DNA of 64,000 bases from Rheum nobile (Eukaryota; Streptophyta; Magnoliopsida; Caryophyllales; Polygonaceae): assembly GCA_027886185.1 (NCBI GenBank), contig WOAB01000226.1, positions 2,046,001-2,110,000 of the forward strand, in the 5' to 3' direction. Shown here piece after piece: positions 44,098 to 54,849 of this stretch. The translations under genes and the position numbers were made by a program. The number at the start of each line of letters is the position of its first letter. The first letter of the stretch is position 1. The notes below the pieces were generated by a model that saw only the letters and a list, made by a program, of their open reading frames with translations, was not told the DNA's origin and did no database searches.

Positions 44098-44795
44098 ACA
44101 AAGCTAGTATTGAACCTTTTGGAGTTCTGTGATATAAGATGTGGGGCTCTATCCAAGATATGTAATCTAGCAACACTTGAAGTGCTTAGCTTGCGTGGAT
44201 CTAGTGTTGAACATTTTCCCGCATAAATTGGGATCTTGACAAATCTAAGAGTGCTAGACTTTACGGATTGCCGAATCTGCCCATTTGTCGTTGATGTCAT
44301 AACCAAACTGGGTCACTTGAAAGAGTTGTACCTCAATGGTAATTACACAAAATGGAGCATGAAGTTGATCCATTTCCCTTTGGACGTGTTGGAAATTATG
44401 ATCCCTGAAATTTGTCAAGTGTCTCCCGGTGCTGTAAATTTTCCCAACCTGCGGAGGTTTATAATAATATGCAGTGATGTATTAAACTCTAGGCCATTGG
44501 AGGATTTCAATTCTTTTTCACGTGTTTTATTGTTCAACCTTACAAGTATATGTTGTTGGCAACCTTGCCTTAGTTTTTTCCCCAAAATGCGGGTGCTTAG
44601 ACTTAGGGATTTAAATCAACTAAGTCCATACGTGTTACCTTAGTTCTGCTTGCTGTTAAATTGAGAATTATGGAAGTGAGTGATAAATTGAGAATTATAT
44701 AAGTGAGTGATTGTTCGAGGCTGCTCCACATATTTACTGAAAATGTGAATGCCAAATTGCCAACATTATATTTGACCTTCTTTTGTATGCATACG
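44098..44795 (+). pseudogene. Captured NB-LRR leucine-rich-repeat fragment
   Basis: The plus strand encodes LNLLEFCDIRCGALSKICNL, ATLEVLSLRGSSVEHFPA, a TAA, then IGILTNLRVLDFTDCRICPF, VITKLGHLKELYLNGNYTKW, NFPNLRRFIIICSDV, FFPKMRVLRLRDLNQL and, after further stops, VSDCSRLLHIFTENV. This is the LRR pattern of coiled-coil NBS-LRR immune receptors. No NB-ARC domain is present. A 29-bp tandem duplication (AAATTGAGAATTAT, 44657 and 44686) breaks the end. It is flanked on both sides by remnants of the CACTA gene and thus lies in its intron or replaces exons. Confidence 0.75.
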
Positions 44796-45510
44796 TGATA
44801 CAATTGCTATTTGTAACCAAGCTTTGTCTTAGACCTTGTCTTTTTTCTTATTTTTCATAATGTGATATTAAAGTGTATATATATATATACAGCTAGTCTG
44901 CTAGTTTTGAGGATGAAGCATACAATTGTGTATTATTTTTCATTATTGATATTTGACCTTCTTATTTTTCATAATTTTGTCTTAGACCTATGGAGGTTTA
45001 AAATAAATGCAGTGATATATACGCAGCTTGTGCAGTACGTGTGTTAGTTTTGAGGATGAAGCATACAATTCCTTGGAATTTCATATTTTCAAGTCCCATA
45101 AAAAGGCATGCAATCCTGCAAATCTGAAATTAATGTATGTACTTGTTTTAATGCATTATTTTCCTGACATTATCAGGATATTTTAAGAGATCAAGAATCA
45201 TCAAGGGAAGTTTTTGTGACTCGACGACAAGATCTATTAGCAATGTCTTTGGAGAAGGAAGAACACCCGGGACGCGTTAAGAGGGGTTGGTGGAGATGTC
45301 ACAATGACTGCATACTATGGCCATGGTGCACGAGGTATAACGACATCCAATGGAGAAGGTGCCATTAGAGAAGTTGTGAAACAAATTGAGGAAAATATGG
45401 AGGTGAAATATAAAGAAAAATACGAGGCACATGTGCAACAAATTAATAAATACCTTGAGACAGTACTTCATCGTAAGACCACAAACATTCCTAAGTTTTC
45501 ATTCCAAGTG

Positions 45511-45670
45511 GACGAAAAGACTGATTGAGATGGGGAGATTGATTTAGTAGCGAAAAGACTGATTGCGATGGGTTTTAATGGTCATAAGTGTGAAAGATGA
45601 TACAGTCTATTATCTTGATCCATTACATAGGGAGATTGATTTAGTAGCGAAAAGACTGATTGAGATGTAA
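45511..45670. repeat. Scrambled short direct repeats in CACTA ORF
   Basis: CGAAAAGACTGATTG occurs at 45513, 45551 and 45649, and GGAGATTGATTTAGTAGCG at 45533 and 45631. The second pair interrupts the protease frame after LDPLHRE. Confidence 0.85.
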
Positions 45671-47181
45671 GTTATATTGATATTTACAAAAATCATGCCT
45701 TATCCTGTATATTTAGCCTCTATTATTTACATCAGTTTTAATTACTTTTTTTAAATAGGAGCTTGAAAGTGTTTTGGGCTCACAGATGGAGCAAAATAAA
45801 CCTCGCCAGTATACACGATGGGTCAAAGTCAAGGTACAATCTATTATTTGAAATTATTTCATGTTTCGAATGATGATAACATTATTTATTGTTTTAGGGT
45901 CCTTGCCAACCCAACCTTGTGGATTGTGAATATTATGTGTTGCGATATATGCGGGAGATTGTTGCAATTCGAAACACAAATTCAATTTTGGAAGGAGTAT
46001 TATCTCTAACTTTTCTTCAATAATAATGATTACATATTCCTAGGACTGTTGTTCCATCCATATGTTATATCATTCGTGTTTAATTTTGTAGTACTATAAT
46101 AAGCGCCAACATCCATATTCCTCGAAGGAAATTGATGAAATTTGTGCAGAGTAGTTCCAGTACTTCATTAAAATATCTAATAAAGAGGTATTCCCTTTGA
46201 CTTTAATTTATATGACATGTATTTCTCTATTTTTCATTTTAAAAAAAAAATAACTATATATGAACTAGTAAATTGATGTATGGTTTATATGTCAGGTCGT
46301 AGCTTAAATGACAATATGCATCAATTGTAGAATCAGGGTTGACATGGAGATATATTACTCAGGGTTGACATGGAGATATATTATAGGTCAAGTGAAGCAC
46401 AAACAAAATCAACACTTTTGTTCCTCTAGAAAAGTATTTCATTCGGCAACGTCTGTTTATAATTTCAACGTCTGTTTACAAATTTTGTTATCTTTTGAAC
46501 TAGTTAATTATTGACAATGCATTAAGTTTAGTTTTATTGGATGATGTAGATATTATTTTCCACTGACCATATGATATTTTGATCTTATTTAATACTTTTG
46601 GATAATTTATTGTTCGTTTATAAGATCAACTTGTTAATTGGTATGTCATTTTACACTTGTTGATATGGTGAATTGTACATGAAATTAGTAATGTGAATTG
46701 TACAAGAATTGGCATTGTGAATTAACAAGAATTTGTCCATTAAAAAAATATGCTTTATACACCGGTTATATAAAACCTATGTATATATGTAAGGGTCGGT
46801 CTTCCAAAATACACGTGGTAATGATATGTTTATACAACGGTTGTAAACTGATGTATTAAGTGTCTTCCCCTTGGCGCGTCAATGGTTATTACATGAGTTT
46901 ATTGGGTTTTATACATCGTGTATCAAACCGATGTAGAAAACATTTTACATGTGTTGAATCGTCATTAGACATCGGTTCTTCACCGATGTATATACCCTCC
47001 CCTGAGTCCGCATTTCTAATACACTGGTTTTGATTGACATTATACATCGTTTCACAACCGATGTATAATACTTTATTACATCGGTTGCGATTTAATACAT
47101 CACTAACTTGTACACCGGTTAAAAACCGATGTGTAATGTGTTACACGCCCGGTGTAAAATGCCTTTTTTGTTCTAGTGATT

Positions 47182-47240
47182 AACCAAGACTTGGGAAACG
47201 GAAATAGTAAGTAGAATACATTAATGCTCTTCCAAAGGAC
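47182..47240. mobile_element. Stowaway-type MITE, middle part
   Basis: The 59 bases between the CACTA and the Pack-MULE. By position they continue 40264-40469 and are continued by 52042-52098. They end in CTCTTCCAAAGGAC, which is repeated with one base less at 52029-52041. Confidence 0.5.
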
Positions 47241-47649
47241 GAGTCCGGTTCTGGTGCATAATTAACATAGGGTGTAAAGTGAGAATTTATGGAAGCCATT
47301 GGATGCGGGATATAAAAGGATAGGATTGTGCCACGTCATTTGGGGAAACATATATCCACCCCTCATACAATTCATGTAGCGGTGGTACATTTCGTAATTA
47401 TAGGAAAAAGACTACCCTTCCCAAATCAGAACAAAACCATCCTCCACTCCCACCGCACTCTCTCACTCTGTTCTCTCCAAAAACCATCGACACCAAACGC
47501 TCTCAAGACAAAGTGCAAATCGCATCCGTGAAAGATCTCTTTCGTCTCGAGTTTTCTTCCCAAAATCATCATCCATCCTTCAAATCTCAAACAATCTCCT
47601 ACAAATTTCAAACTCGTCCTTTCGAACTACAACCTTCGAAGACAGAATC

Positions 47650-47697
47650 ATGGTGAGAGGAGAAAATGATTCGAAAGGCAAAGGGAAACATCAAAAG
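47650..47697 (+). CDS. First coding exon of an unidentified MULE-borne gene
   Basis: After a 200-bp CT- and CA-rich leader, ATG at 47650 starts MVRGENDSKGKGKHQK and the exon ends exactly at AAG then GTAAAA. The context (no stops, clear donor, leader typical of a transcript) supports a real start. The later exons are not certain; the open frame ending at 50311 is the best candidate for the last one. No known domain. Confidence 0.4.
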
Positions 47698-47999
47698 GTA
47701 AAACTCCAGACCTAAAATTTACACTACTGTCGTTTGATTATGCTACTTTAGGGTTCTAAGGTCATATTTAGTGTTTGCGTGTTAAAACTTAGGTTTATGT
47801 GCTCAGATTTAGGGTTTGTGTTCTCAGAATTAGAGTTTATGTGCTCATAGTTAGGGTTTATCTTTGATGTAGCTTTATTTAGTGTTTGTGTGCTAAAAAT
47901 TAGGGTTTATGTTGAACAAGTAAAATTGAACAATTACACTATGGATTTCAGTGTTTGTATCTTAAACAAGGACTTGAAATGCATAGTTTAGATCTAAAA

Positions 48000-48830
48000 A
48001 TGCATAATGAACTAAATAAGTGCCTAAATAGATAAGTGTGTACATATATATTAGTGCTGTCTATAAGTGCCTAAACAAGGACTTGAAATGGATTTCGGTG
48101 TTTGTATCTTAAACAGGGACTTGAATTGCTGTCTACAAGTGCATGAATTGTACATATAAGTGCTTAAATAAGAGCTATCTGTGCATAATCAATTTTTTTA
48201 AAACAACATAACTAAGTGTTCTTATGATAACTTATTTTCTACTGAATTCCCTACAACTGAATGAATTGATGTCTGCAAGTGCATGTATTGTGTGTTTAAG
48301 TTTATATTACGTTGGCAAAAGTGCATGATTAGATCCAATAAAGCACATCAGTATGCTCCTAAAATGAATTCCTAATAAGTGAATGAATTGTTGTCTACAA
48401 GTGCATGAATTGTACATATAAGTGCTTAAATAAGAGCTATTTGTGCATAAGCAAATCTTTTTTAAACTTCATAACACATCATATGATGTGTGCATAATCA
48501 ACAAGATTTTTTTGAACTGATGTCAAAAGTGCATAAATTATGTATAATAATGCTTAAATAAGAGCTATTTGTCGCTTTCTGTGCATGAATAAGATTTTTG
48601 TGTGCATGAATTATGTAATTTAGTGCATGAATAAGAGATTCTGTGCATGAATTATTTTGCAGCCATTTTGATGATTGGTAACCAAATTAGAAAATGGAGC
48701 TTTCTGTGCATGAATAAGATTTTTATGTGCATGAATAAGAGTATTCTGTGCTTGAATAATAGCATTCTTGTCTACATGAATAAGAGCTTTCTTTGCATGA
48801 ATTATGTAAACTAGTTGTTGTGCTTGCACT
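48000..48830. repeat. TGCATGAAT array, period about 21 bp
   Basis: Units such as TGTGCATGAATAAGATTTTTA and TGCATGAATTATGTAATTTAG recur every 20-22 bp, regular at 48590-48800 and degenerate before that. On the minus strand the 21-bp period reads as a false seven-residue protein repeat (IHAQNTL-like). It is within the presumed intron of the MULE gene, and stops at the hAT insertion. Confidence 0.8.
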
Positions 48831-49434
48831 CAGGGGCGGACACAGGTGGGCCCCCACTGGAATTTTGAAAAGAAAAGAATAAAAATTAAAAATTTATACG
48901 GGATTTCTTTTTCCTCATCCAAAGTTTTTAAATTACTTTTTTTTTCTAAAAAAATTCTTCAAAAATTTCAAACTAATTTTTGTAGTTTTCCAATTTTAAA
49001 AATATTTTTTACATAGGATTTATTATGCATAATTATCAAAAATACTAAAATTTATCCAAATTTACACACAATTTTTCAATAAGATATGTAATATTTTCAC
49101 TATATTTATCCTTATTTGTGTTAAAACTTTCAAAATTTAGGGTTTATGGATTTGTAATTTTACAAATTAATTTTTATACAAATTTGTTGAGATTACGCAG
49201 TGAAAGTAGTCTGTAATGATAAAAAAATTTAATTTGTGTATTTTTTGGTCAATTTTGAGTAAAATTTCATTTGAAGTTTGGATATAGAGTTTGTTGTTTG
49301 AAATTGAGATTGTTTGTGTAAAATAGATGGTAGAATTAAAAATTACGATTTAGGATTTTGTGTAAGGTAGACGGTAATATTTTACTTTTTAAGATTTTAG
49401 CCCCCATTGGATGACAATCCTGCGTCCGCCCCTG
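48831..49434. mobile_element. Non-autonomous hAT element (604 bp)
   Basis: The terminal repeats CAGGGGCGGACACAGG and, reverse complement on the right, CAGGGGCGGACGCAGG differ at one base. The perfect 8-bp target duplication CTTGCACT lies at 48823-48830 and 49435-49442. The interior is AT-rich and non-coding. Confidence 0.96.
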
Positions 49435-49948
49435 CTTGCACTTGGTTTCATCAAAGATTAATCCATTGGTTTAATTCATTATGAATAGGTTTCTGGAGTG
49501 CATGAATTATATATAGTAGTGCTTTAAGAAGAGTTGTATGTGCATAATTAAGATATATTTGTGCCTTCTAAAGTAATAGATGCATTGTTTTTTAATGCCA
49601 GTGTAGATGGATGCATGCAAAATGTTGCAAGTTATACTAAATTTGCAAATATAATTACTCTTTGTGGTTTATGTTATATAAAGTTGATAGAGTTCACCGT
49701 GGTCCTGAGTGGCTTGGAAGTGTCAGACACACCCTGATGGCCTCCACATGTATTTGTATGTTACTTAGCCTGTTATTCCTTTATGCTCATCCCTTCATCA
49801 GAACTTCTTGGTGACCACTTCTAACAATAATATGAATTATTGTCCCTCCTCACTCCCACCCCCCAATTGATTTGTTGTATCTGTTGTTTTCATGCAGAAG
49901 CAAGATAGTCTTATTAGTATCATTATCATCCTTTTTAAAATAGAATAA

Positions 49949-50311
49949 GTGAGTTGTATGTTCATAATTGAAATGCCTTCTAAAGTGCACAAGAAGGTGA
50001 ATGCCCTCCAAAGCATGAGCATGTGTCCATCATTACTCGACATGCAAGGGGCAACAACTACACTCAAATCAAAATCACGGCTTTATGCAATGAGGTCTAT
50101 GGAGACATATATAGGAGTCCAGGAGTGGAATCATGGACTAAGCCCAAGGAATGACACCAAGACAAATGGTATATTGAGGAAGAAGTTTGTCCATGCTATG
50201 TTGACATCCACAATTAAAGAAAGTGAGCGATCTGGTAAAAAAGTGAGCAAAGCAGTACAAAGAAGACTGCAAGGGGAAGAAGAAATAGATGATTTGTGGT
50301 TGAACTATTAG
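49949..50311 (+). CDS. Unidentified ORF, possible last exon of the MULE-borne gene
   Basis: An open stretch ending at TAG 50309-50311. It contains KVHKKVNALQSMSMCPSLLD, NDTKTNGILRKKFVHAMLTS and a basic C-terminal region KESERSGKKVSKAVQRRLQG. I do not recognise the family. Coding is suggested by lack of stops in AT-rich surroundings and by the plus-strand exon at 47650. It could equally be chance. Confidence 0.35.
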   Translation: MSCMFIIEMPSKVHKKVNALQSMSMCPSLLDMQGATTTLKSKSRLYAMRSMETYIGVQEWNHGLSPRNDTKTNGILRKKFVHAMLTSTIKESERSGKKVSKAVQRRLQGEEEIDDLWLNY

Positions 50312-50794
50312 CTGGTTGTATATTTTTGGAACAAGTGTTATGTACATGTAATGAAATGGTCGAACTATTGGTATGTTGGTTGAATGTTTTCTAAACAATA
50401 GATGCACGTTGTATGTGGGATTTAATCATGTTTTGGGGATGCTAAAAAAAGTGAATGTAGGTGCATATTCAGGTTCTAATTTTTTAGAGTACAAACTAAG
50501 CTCTGTTAGTTTGTTTATTTTACTTTTACCTGCCAACGTAGAGTTTCTCACCAAAGGCAAAGTATGCAAGAACAACAATGAGCAACGTCGACAGTGCATT
50601 GAACATGGTCATTAAAAAAACCTTGTTCTTCAATACACCACATCTAAATGAAGATGATCAACCCCGAAACCACCATTCCCTATCAAGAAACACAAAACCC
50701 TGATCATCACTCTACAAATACTACCAATTGACCTTAACTCTGTCTTGATCAGATGCAACAGACTCAAAACCTACCCCATAAACAATAGACCAGA

Positions 50795-51071
50795 AAGCTA
50801 ATGAAATCAGTGTTCCTGTGAGCTTTGCAACTCCTCTTGTCTTCCTCAAATCTAGCATCTCCAGCCTACATAAATAACATGATTCAGGTAACTTGATTGT
50901 GTTACTTGTAATGACGTTTCATGACAAAGTTGAACCAACCTTAAACAAATTGCAATCAGGAAAATAAAGGAGGGTATTGTGTTGACCAGTGATGCAACAA
51001 AAGTGGGTGATGTGTACTTGAGGCTTGCAAAGTAAAGTTGTTCCAACAAACAGTGAGCCACAAAAAGGAAA
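50795..51071 (-). pseudogene. Captured WAT1-related (nodulin MtN21/EamA) transporter fragment
   Basis: Exon A (51071-50940) encodes HCLLEQLYFASLKYTSPTFV and ASLVNTIPSFIFLIAICLR. A 74-bp GT/AG intron follows (50939-50866), and exon B (50865 to about 50798) encodes LEMLDLRKTRGVAKLTGTLI. In WAT1-related proteins, LYYxGLKYTSPTFASALxN and RxEKLDLR-RGxAKxxGTLxS are adjacent conserved blocks, at the end of the first EamA domain. Only these two are present, the intron is retained, and the piece lies inside a MULE. This is genomic capture and not a retrocopy. It has no start of its own and cannot make a transporter. Confidence 0.75.
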
Positions 51072-52041
51072 CTACATGAAACAGAATTCCAAGGCCAACA
51101 ATTTGATTAATGGTAATAGCCATAGGGAAACATACCCAACAAAAAATAAAGAATGGATGAAAGTGCATGAATAAGATGAATTGGTGCAAGAATAAGAAGT
51201 GTTCACATAATGCATAGATATAACAGAGGAGAAAGAAGCTCCACCAAAAAAATACGTACACAAAGTGAAAGTGCACAGATAAGGTAGAATTAGTAAAAGC
51301 ATAAAAAAACCAATCTGAACTGTATCGTACAGGGAAAAACAGACGAAAGCAAAAAGAAACAAGATGGCATTGAGAATTTAGTGTAAGGATTGAAATCGAA
51401 TTCATGAAATAGGGAGACAGTACAATAATTGCCCTGGAACGAAGAGCAAATCTGAAATTGAACAAACAAATCCTAGATGACGAACAAAACCTAATTCACG
51501 AACAACAAAAAGCAATTCGGCGAGGAAACAATGTAACGAAGTTCATACACAAAATCAAAATTGACGGACTAAAAGAAGGAATCAAAAGAAGGAGGAGTAC
51601 CTTGATCCATAACGCCGATAGTGAATTAGGAGGAAGCTTGACAATGGCGGATGAAGGCCGTGGAATCGCAGAGGAAAGCTTGAAGATGGAAGAGGTAAAA
51701 GCGGAACAAGAATTAAAGGAAGGAATCGAAAAAAAAACGAACAAATACCTTGATTAATCATGCCAGGATTGCAAAAACGAAAGAAGAAGAAGCTTGGCTA
51801 CCTTGGCAATGGCGGAATCGAGAGCAAAGAGGCATGAACGAAGCAAGGAGGGAGGAGAAACAAGCAGGGGCAAAAGCGAAAAACGAAATAAAAAATAGCA
51901 ATAATTACAAGTATACCACCGTTTTATATTAAAACATGGGAATAATATCAGCCCTTTGATTATCTTGATCCAATGGCTATAAAAACTCCCTACTTTACAC
52001 CTCAAAACCCCTTCTTATATGATCCAAACTCTCCAAAGGAC

Positions 52042-52098
52042 ACATAAACCAGATAAAAAAAAAAGTATACAACGTCACTTAATAGTAATCAGAGGGAG
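52042..52098. mobile_element. Stowaway-type MITE, right part
   Basis: It ends TACAACGTCACTTAATAGTA and then AATCAGAGGGAG followed by TA (52099-52100). This is the inverse of the left terminus at 40264. Confidence 0.65.
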
Positions 52099-52100
52099 TA

Positions 52101-52339
52101 GTTATCAACGATCTCAATAATAAATGAGACTCTTAAAAATTCGAAATATTATTGAGGACGTGAGACGCTTACTCCAATATTCCAATAGAGTCTAAATTAT
52201 CCACTGCTAATTAATTGTAATTTACCCCGTACAAAAATTGCGATAAAGCCGTAGACTAGAAAAAGTTTGACCCGAAATCTTCATTCTTTTCCGAAGAATT
52301 TTGTAAAAATTATGTGTGGATAATTTTAAGGGAAATGGT
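52101..52339. other. Spacer, no gene
   Basis: AT-rich sequence between the split MITE and the next repeat element; nothing recognised. Confidence 0.5.
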
Positions 52340-53230
52340 TAAGTGATAAAGATTATTAGACTGAGAAATGAGAATAAAAACAGCACGGCTGTTCTTTTGG
52401 AAAAAAATGCGTATTTTTGAAAAATAATAATCAAAAGGACATGCGCGCACACATGATATGGGATGTGCATAGATTTTGGTTTGTGTGCATGGATTTGGAC
52501 ATGTATGTGCATTTAAATTCTACTTGTGTGCATCGTTTTTCTGGGTCAAAATGTACATGAGTCTTGAACTGTATGTGCATTCCTTTTGAAGTGCATGCCT
52601 TTCTACTTGTATGTGCATGTAATTTGTACTAGATGTGCATGAGTTTCCACTTATATATTTTCTAGAAATAAAAATGTATGTGACTTTGTGTAAGTAAAAT
52701 TCATGCACATATAGGCAAAAACTTATGCACTTCTTGGAATGTGCACAAGTTTGTGCCTGTATATGCATAGATTTTGACTATATGTGTGACTTTGTGTAAG
52801 TGGAAACTCATGTACATACAAGCAAAAACTGATGCACTTTACAAAATGTGCACAAGTTTGTGCCTGTATGTGCATAGATTTTGACTGTATGTGTGGCTTT
52901 GTGTAAGCGGAAACTCATGTACATATAGGCAAAAATTGATGCTTTTTACATAATGTGCATGAATATTTGCTTGTCTTTGTTTAGTGGAAACTCATGCACA
53001 TACATGCAAAACTTATGCACTTCTTGAAATGTGCACAAGTTTGTGTTTCATTTGACTTTATGTGGATGAGTTAAAGATGCACAGATTTTGCCTGTATATA
53101 CATGAAAATAAGTCTCTATGTGCATGATTTTTGTGTTATATGTGCTACCGAATAAAAAAAACACATGCGCATGCACCCGTCCGTATTTCCCCCAAAAAAT
53201 ACACGTTTTTTTCAAATAAAATTCGGTCGT
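52340..53230. mobile_element. Second TGTGCAT-array element
   Basis: It begins near ACTGAGAAATGAGAATAAAA, shared with the outer inverted repeat of 10298-11785, and has TGTGCAT cores on the plus strand from 52463. Here the array has a further 107-bp higher-order unit: GTGCACAAGTTTGTGCCTGT at 52741 and 52848, repeated partly at 53031. An inverted end with GGACATGCGCGCACACATG-like sequence is weakly visible at about 53160-53220. Non-coding. Confidence 0.6.
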
Positions 53231-53698
53231 GCTGAATTATTGCATTTTTTGATTTTTTTAATCCGGACCTTTAGTTTCCTTGAATCAAATGATTCATATT
53301 CATTCGTATTTTTCACTCAAGCCTCTTTCTTACCGGATTCGCATCCTAATTTTAATCGACCTAATACCACCTAATCTTTATATATTGTAAATAAAAATAC
53401 AGGTGAACATGCATTTGTGAGGTGGCTTTAAGATTTCAGTCATACATTTGAATGACAAATTAATACCAGTTCAATTGAGCTTGGTGTTCCATCAAAAAAA
53501 AAAAAGAGCTTGGTGGGTGGAACAGATTTATTTAATCTGGTTTCCTTGGGAGCAAGCGCTCCCCACCCCCCCACCCCCAGGCTTTTGTTGTACGTCGTCT
53601 TTATATCAAGGGCAATTGGTCCAAGTGGCCACATAAATTGTATATATATTAAATATATCGATCGTTCGATCGGTTGTACTTGTATCTAGGTAATCTAG
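53231..53698. other. Spacer, no gene
   Basis: Contains an A-run at 53494-53505 and a C-rich stretch at 53561-53579 (CCCCACCCCCCCACCCCCAG). The short ORFs on both strands have no motif. Confidence 0.5.
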
Positions 53699-54720
53699 GG
53701 GTGGGCGTGGACAACCGATATTTCGGTTATTTAACTTTTAATTCCATAACTGTACCGTAAAATTAACCACATATCATTTTAAAAATTGACGAAACACTTA
53801 TTTTTTTTTAACAAAAATATATTCTTATTTATTGATTTTTAACTACTAATTCATAATTAAATATTTATCAATATTCAGTTGGTCTAGGTTCGATTCCTGC
53901 TGGAGGCGTGTATGGAGACACTGATGTTGGGAGGAGTATACCACTTCGTGTGCCAACAGTACTCCGGTCTGAACTAGAACGGCTTTGCCGATCGAACCAG
54001 GCGATCAAGACAATTTTTTTTTTATCTTTGTTCTAATTTTATTAATCTTCTCTCTTTTGGGTTGATTAAGACATTAACTATTAATATGATATTTAAACTA
54101 CAATGTTAATTTGTTTGGCGAGTCCACTTGATTAGAATAAAATTATCCTTCACATAGTCAATATGATTTTTAAAGTATGGACAATAGTTTTAATCTATTA
54201 GTTTTCATATGTAATATGATCGTAGCCTAAGACCCTCTTTGTCAATAAACTTTGAATAAATTATTCTATTATACTTGTAGAAAATATGACAAGTACACAC
54301 GTCTATATAACACAAGTCACTACACAATAGGACAAGATTAGATTGGTATTGTTATATAGTTTATTTATTGGTTATTATATATAATCTAAATCACTATTAA
54401 TTCAACTAAAGACAAAGAGATCATTCAAATCATAGAATAGTCAAATACAACAATAGAAATTAGAAAGAGTATAGACTAAGGAAATTCAAACCATGAACCA
54501 AACACTAAGAGAATCATTGAAATGTATCCATACTCACTAAAGTAACTTATTCTCTTTATAAAAACATATTATTTATTCGTCCGGTTAATCAGTTAACCAA
54601 ACTAAAAATTACCACTAACTATAACCGTACCAAATAACCATGTTTTTTTCGGTTGGTTAACTGTACCGTAGTTTAGAAAGAAAAAAATAGGTACGGTTAA
54701 CCTAGATATATGTCGGATAT
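53699..54720. mobile_element. Probable old DNA-transposon segment
   Basis: It begins TAGGGGTGGGCGTGG, like the TAGGGGTGGNC ends of some plant hAT elements, and is followed by ACCGATATTTCGGTTATTTAA-type sequence. Near 54580-54710 the complementary motif CGGTTAAC/GTTAACCG and ACTGTACCGTA recurs in inverse sense. No matched terminus or target duplication was fixed. A SINE-like piece lies inside. Confidence 0.35.
53865..54020 (+). mobile_element. tRNA-derived SINE fragment
   Basis: It has a perfect Pol III B box GGTTCGATTCC at 53888-53898, followed by about 110 bp of GC-balanced sequence unlike the flanks and a T-run at 54014-54023. A matching A box is not visible upstream, so the copy is truncated or the A box has decayed. 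Confidence 0.5.
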
Positions 54721-54849
54721 TCGATTTGTTCACTTTAAAAGTTGTTCACTTTAAATTCATCATACCAATGAGTGATTTTAGTCTTAATTATTTTTCTAAG
54801 TTTTTAATTTTGTTTATTATATTATCAACGTCGATTAACGACTGATCAA

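Larger units (their letters stand above)
43858..46180 (+). pseudogene. CACTA-borne ORF with Ulp1-type (C48) protease, broken
   Basis: Remnant exons in order: 43858-43970 (TRADVWKVARLKKSG, then GTAAGT); 45176-45530 (DILRDQESSREVFVTRRQDL, then EHPGRV, then after a one-base shift GDVTMTAYYGHGAR and a coiled coil with VVKQIEENMEVKYKEKYEAH); 45569-45665 (WVLMVISVKDDTVYYLDPL); 45898-45995 (PCQPNLVDCEYYVLRYMREI); and 46090-46180 (HPYSSKEIDEICAE, then a stop). The EHPGRVR motif and an Ulp1 domain are typical of the second ORF of plant CACTA elements. Catalytic Asp and Cys regions (YYLDP, DCEYYV) survive. The His expected just before WVLMV is Arg (CGA at 45566-45568), at the edge of a local duplication. 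The protein is non-functional. Confidence 0.75.
40470..47178. mobile_element. CACTA (En/Spm-type) transposon, 6.7 kb
   Basis: The ends are CACTAGTACAAAAA and, as reverse complement on the right, CACTAGAACAAAAA. The 3-bp target duplication is ATT (40467-40469 and 47179-47181). Subterminal regions on both sides carry many copies of an ACATCGGTT/AACCGATGT motif (left 40500-40740, right 46760-47160), typical transposase-binding repeats of CACTA elements. The interior has remnants of a CACTA ORF with an Ulp1-like protease, a nested MULE-like element and a captured NB-LRR fragment. Confidence 0.93.
47241..52028. mobile_element. Pack-MULE-like transposon, 4.8 kb
   Basis: The left end region (GGTGTAAAGTGAGAATTTAT, then GCCATTGGAT, from 47271) aligns with the reverse complement of the right end (GGTGTAAAGTAGGGAGTTTT, then GCCATTGGAT, ending about 52001). 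The outer 30 bp are diverged. A 13-14-bp imperfect direct repeat CTCTTCCAAAGGAC / CTCTCCAAAGGAC flanks the whole. That is longer than the usual 9-11-bp MULE duplication, so the exact ends are inferred. It contains a promoter-like leader and first exon, a 21-bp repeat array, a nested hAT and a captured WAT1-type gene fragment. No transposase was recognised. Confidence 0.75.

Noticed and set aside
48620..48829. Minus-strand seven-residue repeat protein with IHAQ phrases
   Set aside because: It is the 21-bp TGCATGAAT array; no upstream gene structure on that strand.
53888..53898. tRNA gene suggested by a B box
   Set aside because: No A box, no cloverleaf stems and no acceptor pairing; better explained as a SINE fragment.
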